Source of the DNA: Paracidovorax oryzae ATCC 19882
Lineage (GTDB): Bacteria > Pseudomonadota > Gammaproteobacteria > Burkholderiales > Burkholderiaceae_C
Reading direction: 5' to 3'
Assembly: GCF_000687165.1 (NCBI RefSeq)
Contig: NZ_KK366050.1
Span: 81,985-145,984 of the forward strand
DNA length: 64,000 nt
In this document: positions 9,443 through 18,824 of the stretch, in pieces
How positions within the stretch are numbered: position 1 is the stretch's first letter
Layout of the letters: each line of letters starts with the position of its first letter
Position numbers and translations under genes: made by a program
The notes under the pieces: generated by a model
Database searches by the model: none
What the model was told of the DNA's origin: nothing
Seen by the model: only the letters and a program-made list of their open reading frames with translations

Positions 9443-11653
9443 ATGTCCGCCCTCTCCAGTTACGCCGTCACCGCATTCATGCCATCGCGCTACGATCCGC
9501 TGGTGGTGGCGGCCTCCTTCGCCATCGCGGTGCTGGCCAGCTACGTGACGCTGGACCTGGCGCGCCGGGTGCACGTCTCGCAGCGGCACATCGGTGTGGT
9601 CTGGTGGGCCGCGGGCTCGGCGGTGATGGGCACGGGCATCTGGGCCATGCACTTCCTGGGAATGCAGGCCTTCCAGCTGCCCATCGTGCTGGGCTTTTCC
9701 GGCGGCCTCACGCTGCTGTCCTGGTTCGCCGCGGTGCTGGCCTCGGCCCTGGCGCTGGGACTGGCGAGCCTGCCGCGGTTCGGCCGGTGGCAGATCCTCG
9801 TCGGCGCGGCCTTCATGGGCGCGGGCATCAGCGGCATGCACTACATCGGCATGGAAGCCATGAAGATGTCCATCGACATCGTGTGGGACCCGGTGCTGGT
9901 CGGGCTTTCGATCGCTGTGGCCTTTTTCGCGTCGGCCACCGCGCTGTACATCTTCCAGTGGCTCATCCACATCCGGCAGGACCGGCGCCGGACGTGGTAC
10001 CAGGCAGCCTCTGCGCTGGTGATGGGCATCGCCATCTGCGGCATGCATTACACGGGCATGGCGGCCGCATCCTTCCCCGAAGGCGCGATCTGCCTGAGCG
10101 CCAACGGCCTGGGCGGGCCCGGCCTCACGGCCATGGTGGTGCTGTCGTCCGGCATGCTCCTGCTGAGCACGCTGTTCACATCCGTGCTGGATGCGCGCCT
10201 GCAGAGCACCGCGCGGCAGCTCAACGCATCCCTGCAGGAGAGCAATGCCCGCCTCACCGAGGCCAATGCCCAGCTGCAGAAGCAGGCCTTCGCGGACCCC
10301 CTGACCCTGCTGCCCAACCGGCTGCTGTTCGAGGACCGGCTGTCCCACGCCCTGCTGCGCCTGGACCGCCTGCGGCGCCGCGACGCCGGCCAGCGCCTGG
10401 GCGTGATGTTCGTGGACCTGGACGGCTTCAAGCCCATCAACGACTCCTTCGGCCATGCGGCGGGCGACGCCATCCTGCGCAGCGCCGCCGAACGCTTGCG
10501 GCTGCAGGCCCGCGAGAGCGATACCGTGGCCCGCGTGGGTGGCGACGAATTCCTGCTCCTGCTGGAAAACGTGAACGGCCCGGCCGACTGCCTCGCGGTG
10601 GCGCACCGGCTGCTCAACTCCCTGGGCCAGCCGTTCGAGGTGGCCGGCAAGACGGTGCAGATCGCCTGCTCCATCGGCATCGTCGTGTACCCGGACCACG
10701 GCGAGCGCGACAAGCTCGTCGCGAACGCCGACGCCGCCATGTATGCCGCCAAGCGGGCCGGCGGCAACGGCTACGCGATGTTCGAGTCGCACATGGATTC
10801 CGACGCCACGGCCCAGCTGTCGCTGCAGCACGACCTGCGGCAGGCGATCCCCCGCGGCGAACTGGCCCTGCACTACCAGCCCAAGATCGATGCCCGGCGC
10901 GGCCGCATCAACGGCGTGGAGGCGCTGCTGCGCTGGCGGCATCCGGAGCGGGGCAATGTCAGCCCGGTGGAATTCATCCCGGTGGCCGAGCGCTTCGGCC
11001 TGATCGCGCAGCTCGGCAACTGGGTGATCGAGGAGGCCTGCCGGCAGATGGCCGCGTGGACCTGGGACGGGTTGCGCATGCGCGTGGCCATCAACCTCTC
11101 GGCCTACCAGCTGCGCGAAAGCGGGCTCGCCGACCGCATCCGCGACGCCCTGCAGCGGCATGGCGTGCCGGCCTCGCACCTGCTGTGCGAGATCACGGAA
11201 TCGGTCGCGATGGAAGACACGCGCGCCACCCAGCGGGCCATCGAGGAACTGGGGCGCATCGGCGTGTACCTGTCGATCGACGACTTCGGCACCGGCTACT
11301 CCAGCCTGCACTACCTGCGCAGCCTGCCGGCGCGCCAGCTGAAGATCGACCGCAGCTTCGTGCGCGACCTGGAAGAGCAGGAAGACGCCCGTGCCGTCGT
11401 GGATGCGGTGGTGCGGCTGGCGCACGCCCTGGGCCTGCGCGTGGTGGCAGAAGGCGTGGAAACGGAAGGCCAGCGCGACATCCTGGCGGCCATGCACTGC
11501 GACGAGCTGCAGGGTTTCTACTTCGCCCGGCCCATGCCGGCCGACACCCTGCTCGCCTGGGCCGTAGGCGACAAGCCCGAAGGCGCGGCGGACTTCAGCC
11601 CCTCGATCATCGACCTGCAGGCGATCGGCCCGGCTGCGGACGCACCGGCCTGA
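9443..11653 (+). CDS. MHYT-GGDEF-EAL membrane protein (cyclic-di-GMP turnover)
   Basis: Inner-membrane signalling protein of 736 aa. Residues about 1-250 form a seven-helix MHYT sensor with three hallmark repeats (MHFLGM, MHYIGM, MHYTGM), a module proposed to bind copper and sense oxygen, CO or NO. A short coiled-coil-like linker (QLNASLQESNARLTEANAQL) leads to a GGDEF domain with intact GGDEF at 366-370, and an EAL domain with EAL at 493-495 plus the downstream motifs NLS, DDFGTGYSSL, LKIDR and EGVET. Both catalytic sets look intact, so cyclase, phosphodiesterase or both are possible. Stands alone between two fumarase genes; a link with them is only positional. Confidence 0.9.
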   Translation: MSALSSYAVTAFMPSRYDPLVVAASFAIAVLASYVTLDLARRVHVSQRHIGVVWWAAGSAVMGTGIWAMHFLGMQAFQLPIVLGFSGGLTLLSWFAAVLASALALGLASLPRFGRWQILVGAAFMGAGISGMHYIGMEAMKMSIDIVWDPVLVGLSIAVAFFASATALYIFQWLIHIRQDRRRTWYQAASALVMGIAICGMHYTGMAAASFPEGAICLSANGLGGPGLTAMVVLSSGMLLLSTLFTSVLDARLQSTARQLNASLQESNARLTEANAQLQKQAFADPLTLLPNRLLFEDRLSHALLRLDRLRRRDAGQRLGVMFVDLDGFKPINDSFGHAAGDAILRSAAERLRLQARESDTVARVGGDEFLLLLENVNGPADCLAVAHRLLNSLGQPFEVAGKTVQIACSIGIVVYPDHGERDKLVANADAAMYAAKRAGGNGYAMFESHMDSDATAQLSLQHDLRQAIPRGELALHYQPKIDARRGRINGVEALLRWRHPERGNVSPVEFIPVAERFGLIAQLGNWVIEEACRQMAAWTWDGLRMRVAINLSAYQLRESGLADRIRDALQRHGVPASHLLCEITESVAMEDTRATQRAIEELGRIGVYLSIDDFGTGYSSLHYLRSLPARQLKIDRSFVRDLEEQEDARAVVDAVVRLAHALGLRVVAEGVETEGQRDILAAMHCDELQGFYFARPMPADTLLAWAVGDKPEGAADFSPSIIDLQAIGPAADAPA

Positions 11654-11734
11654 GGTTCCACCGCCCGCACGCCCCTCGCCGGGGCGCGGCGCGATAATCA
11701 CGGCCGTCAGTCCTACCTACAACGCATCCCCACC

Positions 11735-13294
11735 ATGAGCACCACCATCCGGTACCACGACCTCGTGGAATCCGTCGCCGCGTCCCTGCAGTACATCAGC
11801 TACTACCATCCCGCCGACTTCATCGCCCACCTGGCCCGCGCCTACGAGCGCGAGCAGAGCCCGGCGGCCAAGGACGCTATGGCGCAGATCCTCACCAACA
11901 GCAAGATGAGCGCCACCGGCCAGCGCCCCATCTGCCAGGACACCGGCATCGTCAACGTGTTCCTGAAGATCGGCATGGACGTGCGCTGGGAAGGCTTCCC
12001 CGCCGGCCAGGGCCTGGAAGATGCCGTCAACGAGGGCGTGCGCCGTGGCTACAACCACCCGGACAACACGCTGCGCGCGAGCGTCGTGGCCGATCCGCAG
12101 TTCCTGCGCAAGAACACGAAGGACAACACGCCCGCCGTGATCTTCACGCAGATCGTGCCGGGCAGCACCGTGGACATCACCGTCGCGGCCAAGGGCGGCG
12201 GCAGCGAGAACAAGTCCAAGATGGTCATGATGAACCCCAGCGACAACCTGGTGGACTGGGTGCTCAAGACCGTGCCCACCATGGGGGCCGGCTGGTGCCC
12301 TCCGGGCATGCTGGGCATCGGCATCGGCGGCACGGCCGAGAAGGCCGTCCTGCTGGCCAAGGAAAGCCTGATGGACGACCTGAACATGTACGAGCTGCAG
12401 GCCAAGGCCGCGCGCGGCGAGAAGCTCGACCAGGTGGAGGAACTGCGCCTGGAGCTGTTCGACAAGGTCAACGCCCTGGGCATCGGCGCGCAGGGCCTGG
12501 GCGGCCTCACCACCGTGCTGGACATCAAGATCAAGATGTACCCCACGCACGCGGCCTCCAAGCCCGTGGCCATGATTCCCAACTGCGCCGCCACGCGCCA
12601 CGCGCACTTCGTGCTGGACGGCTCCGGCCCCGTGTACCTGGAGGCCCCGTCGCTGGACCTGTGGCCGAAGATCGACTGGGCACCCGATTACAACAAGAGC
12701 CGCCGCGTCAACCTCGACACGCTCACGCGCGAAGAGGTCGCGAGCTGGAAGCCCGGCGACACGCTGCTGCTCAACGGCAAGATGCTGACCGGCCGCGACG
12801 CCGCGCACAAGCGCATCCAGGACATGCTGGCCAGGGGCGAGAAGCTGCCCGTCGATTTCGCCAACCGCGTCATCTACTACGTGGGCCCGGTCGATCCGGT
12901 GCGCGACGAGGCCGTGGGCCCTGCAGGCCCGACCACGGCCACGCGCATGGACAAGTTCACCGAGATGATGCTGGCCGAGACCGGCCTCATCGCGATGATC
13001 GGCAAGTCCGAGCGCGGCCCGGTCGCCATCGAGGCGATCAAGAAGCACCAGTCGGCCTACCTGATGGCGGTCGGCGGCGCCGCCTACCTCGTCAGCAAGG
13101 CGATCAAGACCGCGAAGGTGGTCGGCTTCGAAGACCTCGGCATGGAAGCGATCTACGAGTTCGACGTGGTGGACATGCCCGTCACCGTGGCGGTGGATGC
13201 GGGCGGCACCAGCAAGCACATCACCGGCCCGGCCGAGTGGAGCCAGCGCATCGCCACCGGCGAATTCAAGTCGATCGGTCTCGTGGCCGCCTGA
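11735..13294 (+). CDS. fumA: fumarate hydratase class I, [4Fe-4S]
   Basis: Iron-sulphur fumarase of 519 aa catalysing fumarate/malate interconversion. The N-terminal domain contains PICQDTGIVNVFLKIG with Cys67; further likely cluster ligands are Cys188 (GAGWCPPGM) and Cys284 (IPNCAATRH). This arrangement is the hallmark of class I single-chain fumarases, which are faster but sensitive to superoxide and iron limitation. The C-terminal domain (GPVDPVRDEAVGPAGPTTATRMD) is also typical. Strong start at 11735. The next gene, murI, begins 1 base after the stop and is probably co-transcribed. Assignment of symbol fumA rather than fumB is arbitrary. Confidence 0.95.
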   Translation: MSTTIRYHDLVESVAASLQYISYYHPADFIAHLARAYEREQSPAAKDAMAQILTNSKMSATGQRPICQDTGIVNVFLKIGMDVRWEGFPAGQGLEDAVNEGVRRGYNHPDNTLRASVVADPQFLRKNTKDNTPAVIFTQIVPGSTVDITVAAKGGGSENKSKMVMMNPSDNLVDWVLKTVPTMGAGWCPPGMLGIGIGGTAEKAVLLAKESLMDDLNMYELQAKAARGEKLDQVEELRLELFDKVNALGIGAQGLGGLTTVLDIKIKMYPTHAASKPVAMIPNCAATRHAHFVLDGSGPVYLEAPSLDLWPKIDWAPDYNKSRRVNLDTLTREEVASWKPGDTLLLNGKMLTGRDAAHKRIQDMLARGEKLPVDFANRVIYYVGPVDPVRDEAVGPAGPTTATRMDKFTEMMLAETGLIAMIGKSERGPVAIEAIKKHQSAYLMAVGGAAYLVSKAIKTAKVVGFEDLGMEAIYEFDVVDMPVTVAVDAGGTSKHITGPAEWSQRIATGEFKSIGLVAA

Positions 13295-13295
13295 C

Positions 13296-14162
13296 GTGCC
13301 GTCCGCCACGCAGCGCCCCATCGGTGTGTTCGACAGCGGCGTCGGCGGCCTGAGCGTGCTGCGCGCGCTGCGGGCCGAGCTGCCGCACGAGCGATTCGTC
13401 TATCTGGCCGACAGCGGCCACGCACCCTATGGCGAGCGTGGCGATGCCTACGTGGCTGCACGCACCCATGCCATCACGACGCACCTGCAGCAGGCGCACG
13501 GCATCAAGGCCCTGGTGGTGGCCTGCAACACCGCGACCGCGGCCGCCATCCATGAGGTGCGAGCCAGGCATGCCGGCATGCCGCTGGTCGGCGTGGAGCC
13601 GGCACTCAAGCCTGCGCTGGCGCTCACGCGCACCGGCCGCGTGGGCGTGATCGGCACGCGCGGGACACTGGCGAGCGCGAAGTTCCAGCGCCTGCAGGCC
13701 TCGCTGCAGGGTGCCGTCGAGTTCGTGGTGCAGCCCTGCGACGGGCTGGCCCACGCCATAGAGCGCAGCACGGCCGACACCCAACCCGACGCGCCGGCCA
13801 CCGCCGAGATCCGCGCGCTCTGCGCCCGGTACACCGCGGCGCTCGGCCCGTTCGGCACCGCCCCCGGCGAGATCGACACGCTCGTGCTGGGCTGTACCCA
13901 TTACATCTTCGCCGAGGATGCGCTGCGCGCGCACACCGGCCCGCAGGTGCGCCTGGTGGAAACGGGCGAACCCGTGGCGCGCCAGACACGCCGGCTGCTC
14001 GAGGCGACCGGCACCCTGGCCGCAGCCCACGGGCCGGCCTCGGGCACGGCGAGCCTCTTCACGACCGGGTCCCTGCCCCTGCTGCAGGCGGCGGCACACC
14101 GCTGGCTTCAATTGCCCGCATCGGCATGCGCCATGGTGGAGATGCTCCAGGAAGCGGCCTGA
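13296..14162 (+). CDS. murI: glutamate racemase
   Basis: Converts L- to D-glutamate for peptidoglycan precursors; cytoplasmic, cofactor-independent. 288 aa from a GTG start lying 1 base after the fumarase stop, which suggests coupled translation; this start places the conserved IGVFDSGVGGLSVL near the N-terminus. The two catalytic cysteines are in VVACNTATA (Cys77) and LGCTHY (Cys200). The middle contains GVEPALKPA and the GVIGTRGTL segment. No separate Shine-Dalgarno sequence is evident. The association of a TCA-cycle gene with a cell-wall gene looks like a lineage-specific operon. Confidence 0.93.
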   Translation: MPSATQRPIGVFDSGVGGLSVLRALRAELPHERFVYLADSGHAPYGERGDAYVAARTHAITTHLQQAHGIKALVVACNTATAAAIHEVRARHAGMPLVGVEPALKPALALTRTGRVGVIGTRGTLASAKFQRLQASLQGAVEFVVQPCDGLAHAIERSTADTQPDAPATAEIRALCARYTAALGPFGTAPGEIDTLVLGCTHYIFAEDALRAHTGPQVRLVETGEPVARQTRRLLEATGTLAAAHGPASGTASLFTTGSLPLLQAAAHRWLQLPASACAMVEMLQEAA

Positions 14163-14291
14163 ACCAGAACCCACGGCGGTTTCAGCGCACGGCCTACACG
14201 GCGGGGCCAGGGACTGTACGAGGCTGTGGAATCCGCGCGTGCCGTGTGCACGCAGCGCTTTCCCGGCCTTGCAGCACCCCACGGAACCACG

Positions 14292-14921
14292 ATGGAACAC
14301 CACGCCCAGCCCCCCCTCTCGCGGCGCGATCTGCTGATCGCCAGCGCTTCATCGGCGGCGGCATCCGCCATGCCGGCCTCCGCGGCAAGCGCGCCGGAGG
14401 CGGCCCCGGCGCCGGTCCACGCCGCAGTCCGCCTCAGCGTCAACGGTACGGCGCATGAGCTCCACCTCGATACCCGCACCACCCTGCTGGACGCGCTGCG
14501 CGAGCATCTGCGCCTGACCGGAACCAAGAAGGGCTGCGACCATGGCCAGTGCGGAGCCTGCACGGTGCTGGTGGACGGCCGGCGCGTGGTGTCGTGCCTC
14601 AGCCTGGCGGTGATGCACCCGGGCGCGAGCGTGACCACCATCGAAGGCCTGGGCACGCCCGCCGCGCCGCACCCGTTGCAGGCCGCCTTCGTCAAGCACG
14701 ACGGCTACCAGTGCGGCTACTGCACGCCGGGCCAGATCTGCTCTGCCGTAGGCGCGCTCGACGAGTTGCGCCGCGGCGCACCCAGCCATGCCAGCGCCGA
14801 CATCGTGGCCCAGCCCGTGCTGTCGGCCGAGGAGCTGCGCGAGCGCATGAGCGGCAACCTCTGCCGCTGCGGCGCCTATTCCAACATCGTGGATGCCATC
14901 ACCGAAGTCGCGGAGGCTTGA
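14292..14921 (+). CDS. paoA: aldehyde oxidoreductase [2Fe-2S] subunit PaoA, Tat-targeted
   Basis: Small iron-sulphur subunit of a periplasmic xanthine-oxidase-family aldehyde dehydrogenase, 209 aa. A twin-arginine signal is visible at the N-terminus (SRRDLLIASA, Arg11-Arg12, then an Ala/Ser-rich hydrophobic stretch), as in E. coli PaoA, where the assembled complex is exported by hitch-hiking on this subunit. The plant-ferredoxin-type cluster site is GCDHGQCGACTVLVDGRRVVSC and the second cluster site is CGYCTPGQICSA followed by NLCRCG. The chosen ATG gives a start just before the Tat motif; an upstream in-frame start at 14226 would bury it. Followed 3 bases later by paoB. Confidence 0.9.
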   Translation: MEHHAQPPLSRRDLLIASASSAAASAMPASAASAPEAAPAPVHAAVRLSVNGTAHELHLDTRTTLLDALREHLRLTGTKKGCDHGQCGACTVLVDGRRVVSCLSLAVMHPGASVTTIEGLGTPAAPHPLQAAFVKHDGYQCGYCTPGQICSAVGALDELRRGAPSHASADIVAQPVLSAEELRERMSGNLCRCGAYSNIVDAITEVAEA

Positions 14922-14924
14922 GAC

Positions 14925-15875
14925 ATGAAGCCTTTCAGCTACGAACGCGCGACCTCGCCCGCGCAGGCCGCGGCCGCCATCGCCGCCCGGCCAGGCGCCA
15001 AATTCATCGCCGGCGGCACCAACCTGCTGGACCTGATGAAGCTGCAGATCGAGGCGCCGGCCCACCTGGTGGACGTGAACGGCATCGGCCTGGACACCGT
15101 GGAGCCCACGCCGCAGGGCGGGCTGCGCATCGGCGCGCTGGTGCGCAACAGCGACCTGGCCGCCCATCCGCGCGTGCGGCGCGACTACGGCGTGCTCACG
15201 CGCGCCCTGGTGGCGGGTGCATCGGGCCAGCTGCGCAACATGGCGACCACCGCCGGCAACCTGCTGCAGCGCACGCGCTGCCCGTACTTCTACGACACCC
15301 ACATGCCCTGCAACAAGCGCCAGCCGGGCAGCGGCTGCTCGGCCATCGGCGGCTTCAGCCGCCAGCTCGCGGTGCTGGGGACCAGCGACGACTGCATCGC
15401 CACCCACCCGAGCGACATGGCCGTAGCGATGCGCGTGCTCGACGCCACGGTGGAAACCGTGCGCGCCGATGGGGCGACACGCGTCATCCCCATCGCCGAT
15501 TTCCACCGGCTGCCGGGCAACACCCCGCACATCGAGACCGCGCTGCAACCGGGCGAACTCATCACCTCGGTCACGCTGCCCGCGCCGGTGGGAGGCACGC
15601 ACATCTACCGCAAGGTGCGCGACCGGGCCTCCTACGCCTTCGCGCTGGTGTCGGTCGCTGCCATCGTGCAGCGCGACAGCACGGGCCGCGTGGCGCTGGG
15701 CGGCGTGGCGCACAAGCCCTGGCGGGTGGAAGCCGCCGAGGCCGCCCTGCCGCAGGGCGCCAAGGCCGTGGCGGACCAGTTGCTGGCCGGCGCCCGGCCC
15801 ACGCACGAGAACGCCTTCAAGCTGCCCCTGGCCGAGCGTACGCTGGCCGCAGCCCTTTCCCAGGCCCGGAGCTGA
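14925..15875 (+). CDS. paoB: aldehyde oxidoreductase FAD subunit PaoB
   Basis: FAD-binding middle subunit (316 aa) of the PaoABC-type molybdenum hydroxylase; passes electrons from the molybdenum centre to the final acceptor. The FAD site is marked by [14 protein letters not shown] and by the [14 protein letters not shown] segment. A set of cysteines ([22 protein letters not shown]) matches the extra [4Fe-4S] cluster known in PaoB relatives but absent from ordinary xanthine dehydrogenase FAD subunits. No signal peptide, consistent with export as a folded complex through PaoA. Tightly packed between paoA and paoC. Confidence 0.9.
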   Translation: MKPFSYERATSPAQAAAAIAARPGAKFIAGGTNLLDLMKLQIEAPAHLVDVNGIGLDTVEPTPQGGLRIGALVRNSDLAAHPRVRRDYGVLTRALVAGASGQLRNMATTAGNLLQRTRCPYFYDTHMPCNKRQPGSGCSAIGGFSRQLAVLGTSDDCIATHPSDMAVAMRVLDATVETVRADGATRVIPIADFHRLPGNTPHIETALQPGELITSVTLPAPVGGTHIYRKVRDRASYAFALVSVAAIVQRDSTGRVALGGVAHKPWRVEAAEAALPQGAKAVADQLLAGARPTHENAFKLPLAERTLAAALSQARS

Positions 15876-15880
15876 CCGCC

Positions 15881-18121
15881 ATGAAGTTCGACACCCCCGC
15901 CACCGCCAACCCCATCGACCAGCTGAAAGTGGTGGGCCGGCCGGTGAACCGCATCGACGGCCTGCTCAAGACCACCGGCACCGCGCCCTACGCCTACGAA
16001 CGGCACGACGTCGCACCCGGCGCGGCCTACGGCTTCGTCGTGGGGTCCGCCATCCCGCGCGGCACCATCCGCCACATCGACCTGGAGCGTGCCCGGCATG
16101 CCCCCGGGGTGCTGGCCATCGTCACGGCGCAGTCGGCCGGCAAGCTGGGCCAGGGCAGGATGAACACCGCGCCGCTGCTGGCCGGCCCGCAGGTCGCTCA
16201 CTACCACCAGGCCGTGGCGCTGGTGGTGGCCGAAACCTTCGAGCAGGCCCGCGCCGCCGCGCAGCTGGTACGCGTGGAGTACGACCGCCAGCCCGGACGC
16301 TACGACCTGGCCGCCGCCAAGGACACGGCCACCCCACCCAAGGACATCAACGGCGACGCGCCCGACACCGCCGTGGGCGACTTCCCGGGTGCCTTCGCGG
16401 CCGCCCCCGTGCAGATCGATGCCACCTACACCACGCCAGACCAGTCGCACGCCATGATGGAGCCGCATGCCACCATCGCAGCCTGGAAGGGCGACCAGCT
16501 CACCGTGTGGACCTCGAACCAGATGATCGCCTGGGGCCAGGGCGAACTCGCGAAGACACTGGGCATCCCGAAGGACAAGGTGCGGCTGGTGTCGCCCTTC
16601 ATCGGCGGCGGATTCGGCGGCAAGCTCTTCCTGCGGGCCGATGCGCTGCTGGCGGCCCTCGGCGCCCGCGCGGCGAAGCGGCCGGTCAAGGTGGCGCTGC
16701 AGCGCCCGCTGATGATGAACAACACCACGCACCGGCCGGCCACCATCCAGCGCGTGCGCATCGGCGCCGATGCCGGCGGCAAGATCCTCGCCATCGCCCA
16801 CGAGTGCTGGTCGGGCGACCTGCCCGGCGGCGAGGCCGACGGCGCCGTCGATCAGACCCGCAAGCTCTACGCCGGCGCGAACCGCATGACCGCCACGCGC
16901 CTGGCCGAGCTGCACCTGCCCGAGGCCAACGCCATGCGCGCGCCCGGCGAGGCCACCGGCCACATGGCGCTCGAAGTCGCCATGGACGAGCTGGCCGAGA
17001 AGCTGGGCATGGACCCGGTGGAGCTGCGCATCCGCAACGACACGCAGGTCGTGCCCGATACCACCGGCGAAAAGGGCAGCGGAGGCAAGCAGGCGGAGAA
17101 GCCTTTTTCGCAGCGCCAGCTGGTGCAGTGCCTGCGCCTGGGCGCCGAACGCTTCGGCTGGAGCCAGCGCAGCCCGCAGCCGGCGCAGCGCCGCGACGGC
17201 CGCTGGTGGGTGGGCCTGGGCGTGGCGGCGGCCTACCGCGGCGCGCCGGTGATGAAGTCCGCCGCCCGCGTGCGGCTGGACGGGCAGGGCCGCATCGCGG
17301 TCGAGACCGACATGACCGACATCGGCACCGGCAGCTACACCATCATCGCCCAGACCGCCGCCGAGATGATGGGCGTGCCGCTCTCGCGCGTGGCGGTGCG
17401 GCTGGGCGATTCCGACTTTCCCGTCTCCGCCGGTTCCGGCGGGCAGTGGGGGGCGGCCAGCGCCACCTCGGGCGTCTATGCCGCCTGCGTGAAGCTGCGC
17501 GAGGCCGTGGCGCGCAAGCTGGGCCTGGACCCGGCCGCCGCCCGCTTCGAGGGCGGCCAGGTGTCGGCCGCAGGCCGCAGCCTGGCGCTGGCCGATGCCG
17601 CGTCCGGCGGCGAGCTGGTGGCCGAGGACGGCATCGAATTCGGCGTGCTGGAGAAGGAAACCCAGCAGTCCACCTTCGGCGCCCATTTCGTCGAGGTGGC
17701 CGTGGATGCATTCACTGCCGAAGTGCGCGTGCGCCGCATGCTGGCGGTGTGCGCGGCGGGCCGCATCCTCAACCCCCTCTCGGCGCGCAGCCAGGTGATC
17801 GGCGCCATGACCATGGGCGTGGGCGGCGCGTTGATGGAAGAACTCGCGGTGGACACGCGCCTGGGCTTCTTCGCCAACCACGACCTGGCCGGCTACGAGG
17901 TGCCGGTGCATGCCGACATTCCGCACCAGGAGGTCGTGTTCCTGGACGAGCCCGATCCCCGCGCGTCGCCCATGAAGGCCAAGGGCGTGGGAGAGCTGGG
18001 CATCTGCGGCGTGAGCGCGGCCATCGCCAATGCCATCTACAACGCGACCGGCGTGCGCGTGCGGGATTACCCCGTCACGCTGGACAAACTGATCGCCGGG
18101 CTTCCGCGCACGGCCGGCTGA
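15881..18121 (+). CDS. paoC: aldehyde oxidoreductase molybdenum subunit PaoC
   Basis: Large catalytic subunit binding the molybdenum cofactor, oxidising aldehydes to acids; in E. coli this complex detoxifies aromatic aldehydes in the periplasm. 746 aa, full length for the short PaoC type. Visible: the molybdopterin-domain sequence SPFIGGGFGGKLF, the substrate-channel region AMRAPGEATG, GSGGQWGAASATSGVYAA, and the catalytic base Glu705 in KGVGELGICG. It has no signal peptide and relies on PaoA. The fourth gene of the E. coli operon, the cofactor-insertion chaperone paoD, is not next to it. The ATG at 15881 has GGAG about 10 bases upstream. Confidence 0.92.
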   Translation: MKFDTPATANPIDQLKVVGRPVNRIDGLLKTTGTAPYAYERHDVAPGAAYGFVVGSAIPRGTIRHIDLERARHAPGVLAIVTAQSAGKLGQGRMNTAPLLAGPQVAHYHQAVALVVAETFEQARAAAQLVRVEYDRQPGRYDLAAAKDTATPPKDINGDAPDTAVGDFPGAFAAAPVQIDATYTTPDQSHAMMEPHATIAAWKGDQLTVWTSNQMIAWGQGELAKTLGIPKDKVRLVSPFIGGGFGGKLFLRADALLAALGARAAKRPVKVALQRPLMMNNTTHRPATIQRVRIGADAGGKILAIAHECWSGDLPGGEADGAVDQTRKLYAGANRMTATRLAELHLPEANAMRAPGEATGHMALEVAMDELAEKLGMDPVELRIRNDTQVVPDTTGEKGSGGKQAEKPFSQRQLVQCLRLGAERFGWSQRSPQPAQRRDGRWWVGLGVAAAYRGAPVMKSAARVRLDGQGRIAVETDMTDIGTGSYTIIAQTAAEMMGVPLSRVAVRLGDSDFPVSAGSGGQWGAASATSGVYAACVKLREAVARKLGLDPAAARFEGGQVSAAGRSLALADAASGGELVAEDGIEFGVLEKETQQSTFGAHFVEVAVDAFTAEVRVRRMLAVCAAGRILNPLSARSQVIGAMTMGVGGALMEELAVDTRLGFFANHDLAGYEVPVHADIPHQEVVFLDEPDPRASPMKAKGVGELGICGVSAAIANAIYNATGVRVRDYPVTLDKLIAGLPRTAG

Positions 18122-18194
18122 GCACGGCGCTACCCGCGTGTCCGGTTTTTCGGGACCGGCACCGTGAATGGGTGGAGGGCCTTGCCGTGCCGGG

Positions 18195-18731
18195 TCAATC
18201 CCGCCAGAGCGGCGCCCCGCCCCCTTCCAGGTAGGTCAGGTACACGCGGGTATCGAACTCGTACTGGTGGTAGCCCGGCTCCATGGATTCGCACAGCTGG
18301 TAGAAGGCCTTGCCATGGTCCCGCTCGCGCAGGTGGGCCAGTTCATGCACCACGATCATGCGCAGGAACTCGTCCGGCACCTGCTTGAACATGGACGCCA
18401 CGCGGATCTCGTGGCGGGCCGCCAGCCGGCCGCCCTGCACCCGCGACGAGGCCGTGTGCAGGCCCAGGGCATGGCGCATGACGTGGATCTTGCTGTCGAA
18501 CACCACCTTGTTGACCGGCGCCGCATGGCGCAGGTGGCGGGCCCGGAGGTCGGCCGCATAGCGGTAGAGGGATTTGTCGTCGCGCACGGCATGCGGGCGC
18601 GGATACCTGCGCAGCAGCACGCTGCCCAGTTCCGAGGCCTCGGCCAGCGCGGCCACCTGGGCACGCAAGCCCTCGGGATAGCCCTGCAGGTAGGGCATGG
18701 GATGGCGGGGAGGAAGGGAAGATGCAGGCAT
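18195..18731 (-). CDS. YgjP-like zinc metallopeptidase (DUF45)
   Basis: Small protein of 178 aa with the zinc-metallopeptidase motif H129-E-L-A-H133, followed by His139 in ERDHGKAF, the pattern of the DUF45/YgjP (SprT-like, WLM-related) family. The rest of the domain, with KVVFDSKIHVMRHALG and the C-terminal MEPGYHQYEFDTRVYLTYLEGG, also fits. The substrate of this family is not established; related enzymes act on DNA-protein crosslinks or unknown proteins. Two starts are possible, 18731 or 18698 (12th residue); neither has a convincing ribosome-binding site. Converges with paoC. Confidence 0.78.
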   Translation of the reverse strand: MPASSLPPRHPMPYLQGYPEGLRAQVAALAEASELGSVLLRRYPRPHAVRDDKSLYRYAADLRARHLRHAAPVNKVVFDSKIHVMRHALGLHTASSRVQGGRLAARHEIRVASMFKQVPDEFLRMIVVHELAHLRERDHGKAFYQLCESMEPGYHQYEFDTRVYLTYLEGGGAPLWRD

Positions 18732-18824
18732 GCGGAAATCACGTCCCGGGGCCGCCGCGGTACCGGAGGACGCGGCACCCCGCCGGGCAGCAGGAACAGG
18801 CGCGAAACAGGAAGCGCCGCGCGA

